A stretch of DNA of 21,451 nt from a virus. The translations under genes and the position numbers were made by a program. Location of the stretch: IMG/VR virus record IMGVR_UViG_3300044843_000333, positions 1 to 21,451 of that record. The stretch is one strand, 5' to 3'. Under the pieces are notes generated by a model, which saw nothing but the letters and a program-made list of their open reading frames with translations, was not told the DNA's origin and did no database searches. Below, piece by piece: positions 1 through 6,387 of this stretch; within the stretch, counting starts at the first letter, position 1; each line of letters starts with the position of its first letter.

Positions 1-2
1 CC

Positions 3-1106
3 CAAAATATCACCGTCACGAACTATGAAAAGCTTCATTTGTTTGATCCGAACGATTACAGCGGATGCGTGTGTGATGAATCAAGTATACTCAAACACTT
101 CACCGGAGCGACACAAAAGGGCGTGACGCGATTTGTTAGCAAGATGCCTTACAGGCTGCTATGCACTGCCACCGCAGCGCCCAACGACTACACCGAACTA
201 GGAACATCAAGCGAAGCGCTGGGGGAGTTGAACTACTCGGAAATGATTACGCGGTTTTTCAAACAGCTTGACGACAAGGGGCAAAAGAAAGAGCTAAAGG
301 ACCAACTGACAAACGAGAAACTAGGCAAGCACTTTGCAAAACTGTCATTCCGAGTGGCTCAAACGATAGGCCAATACCGCCTTAAACGTCACGCCATCAC
401 GGCGTTCTGGCAATGGGTTTGCTCATGGGCAAGGGCCGTTAGAAAGCCGTCTGATATTGGATTTGATGACGATGGGTTTGACCTTCCGGAATTAAATCAG
501 ATAGATCACATCATTACACCTCACACGCCGCCCGACGGATACTTGTTTACGCTTCCGGCGTTCGGACTTGGCGAAGAGCGTGACGAGCGCAAGCGCACGT
601 TGGACCAGCGTGGAGAGTGTGTGGCTGGACTTGTGGACCATGACCGGCCCGCGGTGGTTTGGTGCCACTCAAACGCGGAAGGGGATATGCTGGAGCGGAT
701 CATACCCGGCGCGCGACAAGTTGCGGGAAGAACTCCAGACGATGAAAAAGAGGAAATTTACGCAGACTTCGAAAGCGGGAAACTGCGGGTGCTTGTCATA
801 AAACCAAAAATAGGAGCGTGGGGATTGAACTGGCAACACTGCAATCACGTTGTAACTTTTGCTAGCCATAGTTATGAGCAGTTTTACCAAAGCGTTAGAC
901 GGTGCTGGAGGTTTGGGCAAAAGAACCCAGTGCGGCTTGATGTGGTTTACACTGAAGGGGAAACCGGCGTTCGGTCAAACATGCTGCGGAAATCCAATCA
1001 GGCTGACGTGATGTTTGGGGAGTTGGTCAAGAACATGAATAAATCACAGGGAATAAAGAGAGATAACAAACATACAAAAGAAATGGAACTACCGTCATGG
1101 CTATAA
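3..1106 (+). CDS. SNF2/DEAD-like helicase, C-terminal part (5' end outside window)
   Basis: Partial gene: the frame is open from base 3, and the residues before the first possible TTG start (base 39) continue a typical superfamily 2 helicase, so the true start lies upstream. What is seen: a Walker B box DESS (bases 75-86), a TATAAPND motif III stretch, and in the second RecA-like lobe VVWCHSN (motif IV), GLNWQHCNH (motif V) and QSVRRCWRFGQ (motif VI, the QxxxRxxRxGQ signature of SNF2 proteins). The family uses ATP to translocate on or remodel DNA. Phage members often sit in early or DNA-metabolism regions beside methyltransferases. Here the last 10 bases overlap the methyltransferase gene, so the two are probably translated together. 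The Walker A lobe is not in the window. Family assignment is firm; the biological role is unknown. Confidence 0.88.
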   Translation, partial: QNITVTNYEKLHLFDPNDYSGCVCDESSILKHFTGATQKGVTRFVSKMPYRLLCTATAAPNDYTELGTSSEALGELNYSEMITRFFKQLDDKGQKKELKDQLTNEKLGKHFAKLSFRVAQTIGQYRLKRHAITAFWQWVCSWARAVRKPSDIGFDDDGFDLPELNQIDHIITPHTPPDGYLFTLPAFGLGEERDERKRTLDQRGECVAGLVDHDRPAVVWCHSNAEGDMLERIIPGARQVAGRTPDDEKEEIYADFESGKLRVLVIKPKIGAWGLNWQHCNHVVTFASHSYEQFYQSVRRCWRFGQKNPVRLDVVYTEGETGVRSNMLRKSNQADVMFGELVKNMNKSQGIKRDNKHTKEMELPSWL

Positions 1107-2071
1107 TCGAACAAAAAATAACAAGCAAGTATGCAATATACAACGGCGATTGCGTCGAGGTGATGAAGAACATCAAATCAGACAGCGTTCACCTAACGAT
1201 TTATTCCCCGCCATTCGCGGGGCTGTATCAATACTCCAGCGACGAGCGGGATATGAGCAACTGCGTCAACAAGGAAGAGTTTTTTCTGCATTACGAATAT
1301 TGCATTCGTGAGAAATTCAGAATCACGGTGCCAGGCCGCATGTCAGCCGTGCATTGTATGGATCTGACCACCGGCAACAGCGGGTGCGATCACCTGATGG
1401 ATTTTCCCGGCGATATAATTCGCCTGCACGAAAAATGTGGATTCAACTATGTCGCTCGTTATCACGTATGGAAGGAACCACTTACTGTTAGAAACCGGAC
1501 CATGATGAAGAGTCTCCATCACAAGACGCTATGTCAAGACTCTACGCGGTGCAGCGTGGCAAATGCGGATTACCTGTTGATCTTCCGCAAGAAAGGTGTC
1601 AACCCCGTGCCGGTATCTCATCCGATGGGTTTGGAAAGATACGCCGGCAATAAGACCATGCCCGCCGCTGCTGCTGCAACTGAGGGAAAGATGGAGAACC
1701 AGTTAGAAAACAGCTTCTCTCATTGGATATGGAGGCGATACGCGGATGCTTTTTGGGATGACGTTAGAATTGACCGGGTGTTGCCTTACCGATCAGCCAA
1801 AGGCGAAGATGATGAAAAGCACGTCCACCCGTTGCAGCTTGATGTTATTGAGCGCGCTTGTGTCCTTTGGTCAAACCCTGGCGAGGTAGTTCTAACCCCG
1901 TTTATGGGTGTCGGCAGCGAAACCTACGGCGCTGTAATCAACAACCGGCGCGCAATCGGGATAGAGTTGAAGGAAACTTACTATCGTCAGGCCGTTAGAA
2001 ATATGGCGGATTCCGAAAACCATGTGGAGCAAGATTTAATCCCGATGAAGTTTGACCCGATAGAATTATGA
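1097..2071 (+). CDS. DNA methyltransferase, beta-type motif order (N4-cytosine or N6-adenine)
   Basis: 324 residues. The catalytic motif SPPF is at residues 37-40, preceded by NGDCVEVM, and the SAM-binding FxGxG motif (TPFMGVGSE) is near residues 267-275, followed by RAIGIELKETYY. Catalytic motif first and SAM motif last is the beta order of the N6/N4 methylase family. The region between, about 120-230, would be target recognition. An SPPF/SPPY tetrad is commoner in N4-cytosine enzymes and DPPY in N6-adenine enzymes, but the tetrad alone does not settle the modified base. No restriction nuclease gene is visible beside it, so an orphan phage methyltransferase that protects phage DNA or marks it for regulation is the likeliest role. 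It overlaps the helicase gene by 10 bases and the next gene by ATGA. Confidence 0.88.
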   Translation: MAIIEQKITSKYAIYNGDCVEVMKNIKSDSVHLTIYSPPFAGLYQYSSDERDMSNCVNKEEFFLHYEYCIREKFRITVPGRMSAVHCMDLTTGNSGCDHLMDFPGDIIRLHEKCGFNYVARYHVWKEPLTVRNRTMMKSLHHKTLCQDSTRCSVANADYLLIFRKKGVNPVPVSHPMGLERYAGNKTMPAAAAATEGKMENQLENSFSHWIWRRYADAFWDDVRIDRVLPYRSAKGEDDEKHVHPLQLDVIERACVLWSNPGEVVLTPFMGVGSETYGAVINNRRAIGIELKETYYRQAVRNMADSENHVEQDLIPMKFDPIEL

Positions 2072-2295
2072 CTACCATCACCATAACAGAAGTCCACTAT
2101 GTCGCCGCCTGCGGCTGCGGCCACCGCGTTGACTCTCACGCATGGCCTCGCACAGGCGAGACCGAGCTTGAGGCGTGCCAAGCCGACCTGGAAGAGAACC
2201 ACGGATGGCACGGCGACAAGTGCGGAGGCTGCGCCAATCAAAACCGGGCCGCATTGCGCGGCGATGACGAAAGGAAGATCGGAGAGGAGTCGTGA
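2068..2295 (+). CDS. Small cysteine-rich hypothetical protein
   Basis: 75 residues, starting in an ATGA overlap with the methyltransferase stop. The N-terminal part carries CGCGH and the C-terminal part CGGC, with further His residues between them (HAWPR, NHGWHGDKCGGC). This spacing could form a small zinc-binding fold, but I do not recognise a named family. The tight coupling supports expression with the methyltransferase. The acidic, charged C-terminus (RGDDERKIGEES) looks like a natural end. No function is assigned. Confidence 0.6.
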   Translation: MTTITITEVHYVAACGCGHRVDSHAWPRTGETELEACQADLEENHGWHGDKCGGCANQNRAALRGDDERKIGEES

Positions 2296-2430
2296 AAACC
2301 AAGATCCGATGGGTACCCGACGGTCGGCGAATCCACGCACATGGCCGGCGACGCCACGCGCAAATGTGAGGCTTGTGTGGCGATGGCGGAGAAGTTTGGG
2401 TTTGAGGATGCCGAACGGAAAGAGGATTGA
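2292..2430 (+). pseudogene. Possible small gene split by a +1 frameshift
   Basis: A GTG at 2292 forms a GTGA overlap with the preceding stop and opens VKTKIRWVPDG..., but this frame stops at 2367-2369. One frame over, an open stretch reads ...GESTHMAGDATRKC and then EACVAMAEKFGFEDAERKED to a TGA at 2428-2430. It holds a CxxC pair and looks more protein-like than either neighbour frame. Joining the halves near 2322-2330 needs a single +1 shift. This could be a decayed small gene, a sequencing error, or two unrelated small frames; an independent 29-residue protein from ATG 2341 is also possible. Confidence 0.3.
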
Positions 2431-2454
2431 CATACGCGCGAAAAATTAGAATAT
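2427..2454 (+). promoter_or_regulatory. Putative promoter before the replication module
   Basis: TTGACA at 2427-2432, 16 bases, then GAATAT at 2449-2454. The -35 region reads TTGACATACGC, one base different from the TTGACATTCGC core of the recurring late promoter element in this window. The -10 is weaker, lacking the first T. Another reading, TAGAAT at 2447-2452, gives a 14-base spacer, which is too short. It lies between the small early genes and the replication genes, where a promoter is needed. Confidence 0.4.
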
Positions 2455-2492
2455 GGACGCGTCGCCAGTGGTGACCGTCCGTGGATACCGGA

Positions 2493-2594
2493 ATGAAGAC
2501 TAACTGCCAAATGCGCCCCGTGCGTCAGACTGCCAGCTTTTCCGAGCTGGGTATTCCTTTCTGGTGCGCGGGGCGCTCCATTTTAAGCCGATGA
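2493..2594 (+). CDS. Possible 33-residue leader ORF coupled to the replication gene
   Basis: Reads from ATG 2493 (second ATG at 2511) to a TGA that forms an ATGA overlap with the start of the replication gene at 2591, the same coupling used by most real gene pairs here. It ends FWCAGRSILSR. The whole 64-base folded element described separately lies inside it, so ribosome movement through this ORF would open that fold. It has only a GGA just before ATG 2493 as a possible ribosome site. It may be a regulatory leader or simply an open stretch in a structured leader. Confidence 0.3.
   Translation: MKTNCQMRPVRQTASFSELGIPFWCAGRSILSR
2513..2576 (+). ncRNA. Structured leader RNA upstream of the replication gene
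   Basis: GCGCCCCG (2513-2520) is the exact reverse complement of CGGGGCGC (2569-2576). The pairing extends inward over TGCG/TGCG with two G-U pairs, giving about 12 pairs. Inside is a perfect hairpin, CCAGCT (2533-2538) with AGCTGG (2545-2550), loop TTTCCG. The start codon of the replication gene is 15 bases after the outer stem and has no Shine-Dalgarno sequence. It could be a cis-regulatory leader or an attenuator; the following TCCATTTTA is a poor terminator tract. No known riboswitch class was recognised. Confidence 0.5.
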
Positions 2595-3376
2595 ACTGGC
2601 TCAACCTTCCAATCGCCACCATCCGCCGCCCCGAATACGTCGGGTCGGACCCGGTCCACCGCGCCACATGGCTCAACCTCATGGTCTGGTGTGCGGAGCA
2701 GGAGAACGGCGGAATCATCGCCGGGTGCGCCGATTGGAAATGCCGCCGCTGGCAGCAGACATGCGGCGTGACGCTGGCCGAAGTGCAAGACGCTTGCGAT
2801 TTGTGGCACATCGACGCCCATGGTTTGACGCTTTGGGGCTACCCGTCCGAAAAGGAAAAAGAGGTGGCCTCCAAACGCTCCGGAGGCTCGAAAGGTGGCA
2901 GCGCAAGGGCTGAAAACGCAAGGCTTGAAGCTGAAAGGCAAGCTGAGCTTGAAGCCATGCTTGAAGCTGAGCTTCAACGGAAAGGAAAGGAATGGAAGGG
3001 AATAGGAATGGAAGTAATACCCCCTAACCCCCAAAGGGGGGAAGATGGCGAGGATTCAAACAGATGTTTGCCGAAAGGATGGAAACGGCTCTCAACCACA
3101 GAGCGCAAAAACACCAAGGTCAACCACAACACTCCAAGCATGGATCAGATTGGCGGATGGTTCCGCCGCAAGCCGGGCAACCTGTGGACCGTCCACGAAG
3201 CCGCCGCACTGCTCACGATTAACCCTGAGCCTGCCGCTATCGCCGGAATGGGCCGCTACTACCTCGCAGACATCGAACCGGAAAAGGACATCCGCCGCCG
3301 CGACCTACAGACCCTGCTCAATAATTGGAGCGGAGAACTCGACCGCGCCCGCGCTTGGGCGGCCAAAGGATTATGA
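2591..3376 (+). CDS. Probable phage replication initiator / replisome organiser
   Basis: 261 residues from ATG 2591; a longer read-through from 2564 is rejected because the protein-like part begins MNWLNLPIATI and the ATGA overlap decides the start. The N-terminal part (1-100) is compact, with several Trp and Cys (VWCAEQENGG, DWKCRRWQQ), and ends in a Lys/Ser/Gly hinge. Residues about 112-135 are a charged helix made of four-residue LEAE-type repeats. The C-terminal 90 residues hold a second region (GNLWTVHEAAALL ... DLQTLLNNW). The downstream gene is the replicative helicase, joined by ATGA, the position of lambda O relative to its helicase-recruiting partner. The coding DNA contains an origin-like repeat cluster. 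The role is inferred from context; the N-terminal pattern only resembles uncharacterised phage proteins I have seen. Confidence 0.55.
   Translation: MNWLNLPIATIRRPEYVGSDPVHRATWLNLMVWCAEQENGGIIAGCADWKCRRWQQTCGVTLAEVQDACDLWHIDAHGLTLWGYPSEKEKEVASKRSGGSKGGSARAENARLEAERQAELEAMLEAELQRKGKEWKGIGMEVIPPNPQRGEDGEDSNRCLPKGWKRLSTTERKNTKVNHNTPSMDQIGGWFRRKPGNLWTVHEAAALLTINPEPAAIAGMGRYYLADIEPEKDIRRRDLQTLLNNWSGELDRARAWAAKGL
2923..3041 (+). other. Candidate replication origin inside the initiator gene
   Basis: GCTTGAAGC occurs at 2923-2931, 2947-2955 and 2959-2967 (steps of 24 and 12 bases), and the inverted form GCTTCAA follows at 2971-2977. The last pair makes an odd palindrome, TTGAAGCT-G-AGCTTCAA, at 2961-2977. 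A purine-only run with three T and no C follows at 2979-3013, then CCCCC-AAA-GGGGGG at 3028-3041. Repeats followed by a strand-biased tract within the initiator gene match the layout of the lambda origin in gene O. The repeats also encode a helical LEAE repeat, so protein-level repetition is the competing explanation. Confidence 0.42.
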
Positions 3377-4794
3377 AAAAACAAGTCACCATGACCGACC
3401 ACGCCACATCCTACGAAGTCACCCGCTCGCTGCCTCACGCTCTCGGACCGGAAAAATCCGTGCTCTCCACGATGATGAAAGAGGCTGAATATCTTGCCCG
3501 CGCCACCGAAGACGGGATGAGCGAGGATGATTTCTACCTGCCATCCCATCGCATCGTTTTTAACGCGCTGGTCGAGATGGCGGATGTCGGCGTCGAGTTG
3601 ACCGCGCTGGTACAGATGCTGCTTGACCGCGACCTGCTTGACCGCGCCGGCGGGCCGGCTGCCATAACCGACATTTACACCTACGCGCCAACGCCAAGCC
3701 ACTTTTACTACCATTGCCGCCAGCTTCGCGATAAAGCAATTCTCCGCAGCGTCATAAACATATCGACAGAATCCATCCAGCAGGCCTACGACGCGCCGGA
3801 GGATGCCCGCCAGCTGCTTGACGCCACGGAGGCCGCACTATCCGCCATAAGCGCCGGGAATGACATCCAGCGGCCACGCAGCACGAAAGACGCGGTGCAA
3901 TGGGTTCTGACCGATCTGGAAAACCGGCTCAAGGGCGGCACGGTTGGGCTAAAGACCGGGTTTGACGAGCTTGACGCGAAAACGGGAGGGCTAAAGCCGG
4001 GCGAGCTGTTCGTGATTGCCGCCCGCCCGTCGATGGGCAAGACCTCGCTAATGATGAACATCGTCGAGAGCGTGTGCATGGACGCTGGATCCGCGGTGCT
4101 GGTTTTCTCTTGCGAGATGACCACGGAGCAACTCATTCAGCGCCTGGTATATTCGCGCGCCAAATTCAACCTCGCCAGCCTGTCACGCGGGCATGTTGTC
4201 AATTCCGGCGACATGCAGCGGATCCAGCGAGAGGCGGTTGCGGTCGCTAAGGCGAGTCTCACGGTTGACGATACGCCGGCCATCACCGCCAATCAAATCC
4301 GCGCCAAAGCCAGGCGCATGAAGCGGGAAAAGAACATCGCATTCATTGCCGTCGATTACCTCCAATTGCTGCGAAGCAACTCCAAGCAGGCTGCCAATTC
4401 CCGCGAAAGGGAGATTGCGGAAATATCAGCAGCGCTGAAATCACTGGCGAAAGAGTTGGGAATCCCGATCATGGTTTTGGCGCAGCTCAACCGCGATGCC
4501 GAAAAGCGCACCGGCAAAAGCCAGGGCGTGCCACGCATGTCCGACTTGCGTGAGTCGGGCTCGATTGAGCAGGACGCGGACTTGGTTGGACTATTGACGC
4601 GGCCCGAGTACTACGCTGAAAACGACGCCGACAAGGAAAAGCTGGCAGGGCTGGCGACGCTGAACCTTGCCAAGAACCGGAATGGGGAGACAGGATTTGT
4701 GAGCTTGACGTGGGTTGCGGAATTGATGAGATTTCAGAGCGGCAGGCCGGCGAATGCGAGCGAGCCGGGACGCCGAGAATACGAGGATTTCTAA
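3373..4794 (+). CDS. dnaB: Replicative DNA helicase, DnaB family
   Basis: 473 residues from ATG 3373, which overlaps the previous stop as ATGA; a longer frame from 3325 is not needed. An N-terminal DnaB domain (about 20-120: ALGPEKSVLSTM, FYLPSHRIVFNAL) precedes the RecA-like motor. Walker A is ARPSMGKTS at 217-225, Walker B is FIAVDYLQLL at 324-333, and the helicase signature DLRESGSIEQDAD is at 391-403, followed by KNRNGETG at 434-441. Length and motif order are those of complete DnaB proteins. It would form the hexameric 5'-3' fork helicase, loaded by the product of the preceding gene since no separate loader is visible in the window. Having its own helicase makes the phage less dependent on the host enzyme. 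AAAGGA lies only two bases before the start, so translation probably relies on coupling. Confidence 0.95.
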   Translation: MKKQVTMTDHATSYEVTRSLPHALGPEKSVLSTMMKEAEYLARATEDGMSEDDFYLPSHRIVFNALVEMADVGVELTALVQMLLDRDLLDRAGGPAAITDIYTYAPTPSHFYYHCRQLRDKAILRSVINISTESIQQAYDAPEDARQLLDATEAALSAISAGNDIQRPRSTKDAVQWVLTDLENRLKGGTVGLKTGFDELDAKTGGLKPGELFVIAARPSMGKTSLMMNIVESVCMDAGSAVLVFSCEMTTEQLIQRLVYSRAKFNLASLSRGHVVNSGDMQRIQREAVAVAKASLTVDDTPAITANQIRAKARRMKREKNIAFIAVDYLQLLRSNSKQAANSREREIAEISAALKSLAKELGIPIMVLAQLNRDAEKRTGKSQGVPRMSDLRESGSIEQDADLVGLLTRPEYYAENDADKEKLAGLATLNLAKNRNGETGFVSLTWVAELMRFQSGRPANASEPGRREYEDF

Positions 4795-4805
4795 CCGAAG
4801 CCACT

Positions 4806-5048
4806 ATGACAATACTAACTAGAGACGACACCGACCATAATACATATTACGTCGCGCTAGTTCGCCGACACAACCGATGGCGGAGGGGGGATGAATCTAT
4901 TAAAATGGAGAATCCTAAAGCAATCAGCGAGGCTCTGGATGCCATCTGCGACATTGTGGAGAGGCTTGACTGTGAGCGCGATTCGCTGAAAGAGGTTATC
5001 AGTTCGATGCAAAATGAAATCCTCACACTGCGCAAAGCGTCGGCATAA
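4806..5048 (+). CDS. Small coiled-coil hypothetical protein
   Basis: 80 residues from ATG 4806, 11 bases after the helicase stop; the frame is open further upstream but that part overlaps the helicase gene and looks like shadow. The first 35 residues are polar and basic (RRHNRWRRGDES). Residues about 40-78 form a charged amphipathic helix (SEALDAICDIVERLDCERD, then SLKEVISSMQNEILTLRKAS) with heptad-like hydrophobic spacing, suggesting a dimerising coiled coil. No recognised family. It may be an accessory replication or regulatory protein; position is the only evidence. Confidence 0.55.
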   Translation: MTILTRDDTDHNTYYVALVRRHNRWRRGDESIKMENPKAISEALDAICDIVERLDCERDSLKEVISSMQNEILTLRKASA

Positions 5049-5071
5049 TCGACATGTTCAAACCTTAATTT

Positions 5072-5272
5072 ATGACTAACCAAGCAGGCAAAGGCGACAC
5101 GCCGCGACCCTACAACCCGACAGCGTTTGACGCGGGATGGGAGCGCGTGTTCGGCTGCAAAAGTCCTCGTAACGGAAACCCAGGATCGGAAACCGAATCA
5201 GCGAGTGCTGATACGGAGCATGTAGCGTCCGATCCTGGGGGATTTTTTGACAACGATTCCGATAGTGCTTGA
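5072..5272 (+). CDS. Small phage protein with GKGDTPRP motif
   Basis: 66 residues. The N-terminal part, GKGDTPRPYNPTAFDAGWERVFG, matches a short motif (GKGDxPRP...W/Y...IFG) seen in many small uncharacterised phage and prophage proteins; its function is unknown to me. The C-terminal half, from about residue 30, is Ser/Asp/Glu-rich and looks disordered. It coincides with a strong inverted repeat and T-run in the DNA, so this tail may exist mainly because the terminator is written into the gene. No Shine-Dalgarno sequence is seen. Confidence 0.6.
   Translation: MTNQAGKGDTPRPYNPTAFDAGWERVFGCKSPRNGNPGSETESASADTEHVASDPGGFFDNDSDSA
5179..5248 (+). terminator. Terminator-like branched hairpin within a coding 3' end
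   Basis: CCCAGGATCGGA (5179-5190) pairs perfectly with TCCGATCCTGGG (5228-5239), 12 pairs. Between them lies CCGaATCAGC-GAGT-GCTGATaCGG (5193-5216), a nine-pair hairpin with one A-A mismatch and a tetraloop. Six T follow at 5243-5248. The long outer stem plus T-run fits intrinsic termination, although four bases (GGGA region) separate stem and T-run. It lies inside the end of the 66-residue gene and just before a promoter-like sequence. The inner hairpin makes it unlike a simple terminator. Confidence 0.55.
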
Positions 5273-5287
5273 CACGTTTGCTACAAT
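5269..5287 (+). promoter_or_regulatory. Promoter-like site with an abnormally short spacer, or extended -10
   Basis: A perfect TTGACA (5269-5274) and a good TACAAT (5282-5287) are only seven bases apart, too close to act as a normal pair. The -10 is preceded by TGC, giving TGCTACAAT, an extended -10 that can work without a -35. A start near 5294 would give a leader of about 55 bases before the gene at 5349, and this leader contains a ten-codon ORF at 5301-5333. It lies just after the terminator-like hairpin. Confidence 0.42.
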
Positions 5288-5348
5288 CGGATTCAGAAAG
5301 ATGCGATTTCCGCTAGACATCCGGCAGGATTAGGCGCAATTTCGCCGC

Positions 5349-5810
5349 ATGACAAAAGGCGCTTACACACGCCGCGGCAGCGGAGAGATGACGAGGGACG
5401 CCAAGAGGGGCAGGCTCGATCCGGGGGAGGCCAGGATATTGAGGGGGATGGGTGAGAAGCTGGATAAGTTTTTGAAATCCCGCGGGTTGTCGCCAGACAC
5501 AAAGCCGGGCGATGGATCATGGGGTGCCAACATCAGCCATGAGCCAATGACGATCAAGCCGGCGACGGGTGACGGCGTGGTGACAGGGCGCGCTCTGCTG
5601 TTGGACTTTCGAGGCAAGCGGTTTGCTAGGCGCGGCAAGATTGAACGTCCAATGTCTTTGTTCGTAATGCTTTTCAGGGCTGCGATAGACGACGGGAAGC
5701 GGCGAGGGGTGGTTAATCCGAAGGTTGATGACGAGGAATGGATGGCGCAGTTGGAGGGCGCGAATAAACAGATAGATACCCCGGTACAGCGGGGTCCCGC
5801 GAATTTCTAG
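5349..5810 (+). CDS. Hypothetical phage protein upstream of the terminase genes
   Basis: 153 residues, Lys/Arg-rich, with no motif I recognise. The first 30 residues are basic (TKGAYTRRGSGEMTRDAKRG); ATG 5388 is an alternative start that would remove 13 of them. The centre (ATGDGVVTGRALLLDFRGKRF) looks like beta strands, and residues 95-125 are probably helical (MSLFVMLFRAAIDDGKRRG). Its position before the small terminase gene is one where phages often place a regulator, an HNH nuclease or a cos-related protein, but no such domain is visible. It probably has its own promoter and is followed by a good promoter for the packaging genes. Confidence 0.6.
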   Translation: MTKGAYTRRGSGEMTRDAKRGRLDPGEARILRGMGEKLDKFLKSRGLSPDTKPGDGSWGANISHEPMTIKPATGDGVVTGRALLLDFRGKRFARRGKIERPMSLFVMLFRAAIDDGKRRGVVNPKVDDEEWMAQLEGANKQIDTPVQRGPANF

Positions 5811-5814
5811 CGGC

Positions 5815-5844
5815 TTGACGCGCTGCTTCGCGCGGGATTACAAT
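5815..5844 (+). promoter_or_regulatory. Sigma-70-like promoter for the packaging genes
   Basis: TTGACG (5815-5820), 18 bases, then TACAAT (5839-5844). It starts four bases after the stop of the preceding gene and leads into the small terminase gene, with a predicted leader of about 33 bases containing AGGA at 5865-5868. The spacer contains CGCG-CTGCTT-CGCG, an imperfect dyad that could be an operator. This is the best conventional promoter in the window and, unlike the later ones, has a normal leader. Confidence 0.6.
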
Positions 5845-5883
5845 GTGCGTTAATTTATAAAAATAGGACACCGCCAACCAGCC

Positions 5884-6387
5884 ATGCCAAAAAAAACCTT
5901 AGCCGACGTTGCCAAACTCCACGGCATCACCCGCGACCAACTCAACGCAGCCCGGTCCAAAGGCGTCAACCCGTGGAATGAAAAGGAGATGGCCGCGCAT
6001 TTGAAGACCGTCCGCCACAGGATCAAGCCGAACGCGAAGCTGGCCGGCGGAACGCTTGCGGCGAAGGCTCGAACACTTGAAGAAATGGAGGCCGCGCTTG
6101 CCGCAACTCAAGACGCATCCATGACCAAGATCCTCGTGGCCAAGATAGGAGGCATGGAAAAGGCGGCGAAGGCGCAGGCTTTCCGGCGCGACTTAATCCC
6201 CATCGGAGAGGTCAAGGACAACATCGTCAAGATGGTTTCTGCTGCCAGGGCGGAACTCCTCAAGCTGGCCTCCGACCTTCCGCCGCAGTTGGCCGGATCC
6301 ACTGCGCCGGAAATCCAAAAGAAGCTCAGGGCTGAAATCGTCGCAATTCTAACCCGCCTGTCAGATGATTGCGAAGCAGTGTACTAA
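5884..6387 (+). CDS. Terminase small subunit, Nu1-like
   Basis: 167 residues. The N-terminal part (MPKKTLADVAKLHGITRDQL ... KGVNPWNEKEMAAHL) looks like a DNA-binding helix-turn-helix, as in lambda Nu1. The middle contains RRDLIPIGEVKDNI, a stretch typical of the small-terminase family, followed by LASDLPPQLAGSTAPEI, in which a conserved PPQLAG-like patch precedes the last helices. The product would recognise the packaging site and recruit the large subunit. It overlaps the large-subunit gene by 23 bases and has its own promoter upstream. The packaging site itself could not be located by eye. Confidence 0.75.
   Translation: MPKKTLADVAKLHGITRDQLNAARSKGVNPWNEKEMAAHLKTVRHRIKPNAKLAGGTLAAKARTLEEMEAALAATQDASMTKILVAKIGGMEKAAKAQAFRRDLIPIGEVKDNIVKMVSAARAELLKLASDLPPQLAGSTAPEIQKKLRAEIVAILTRLSDDCEAVY

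Noticed and set aside
1987-2433. Minus-strand open frames, including this 148-codon one
   Set aside because: All long minus-strand frames lie opposite well-supported + strand genes and have shadow composition; no minus-strand gene is supported.
5301-5333. Ten-codon ORF before the gene at 5349
   Set aside because: Too short to support as a gene; noted only as part of the leader.
5811-5883. A cos packaging site upstream of the small terminase gene
   Set aside because: The position is right for a lambda-like phage, but no cohesive-end dyad or terminase-binding repeats could be recognised by eye.
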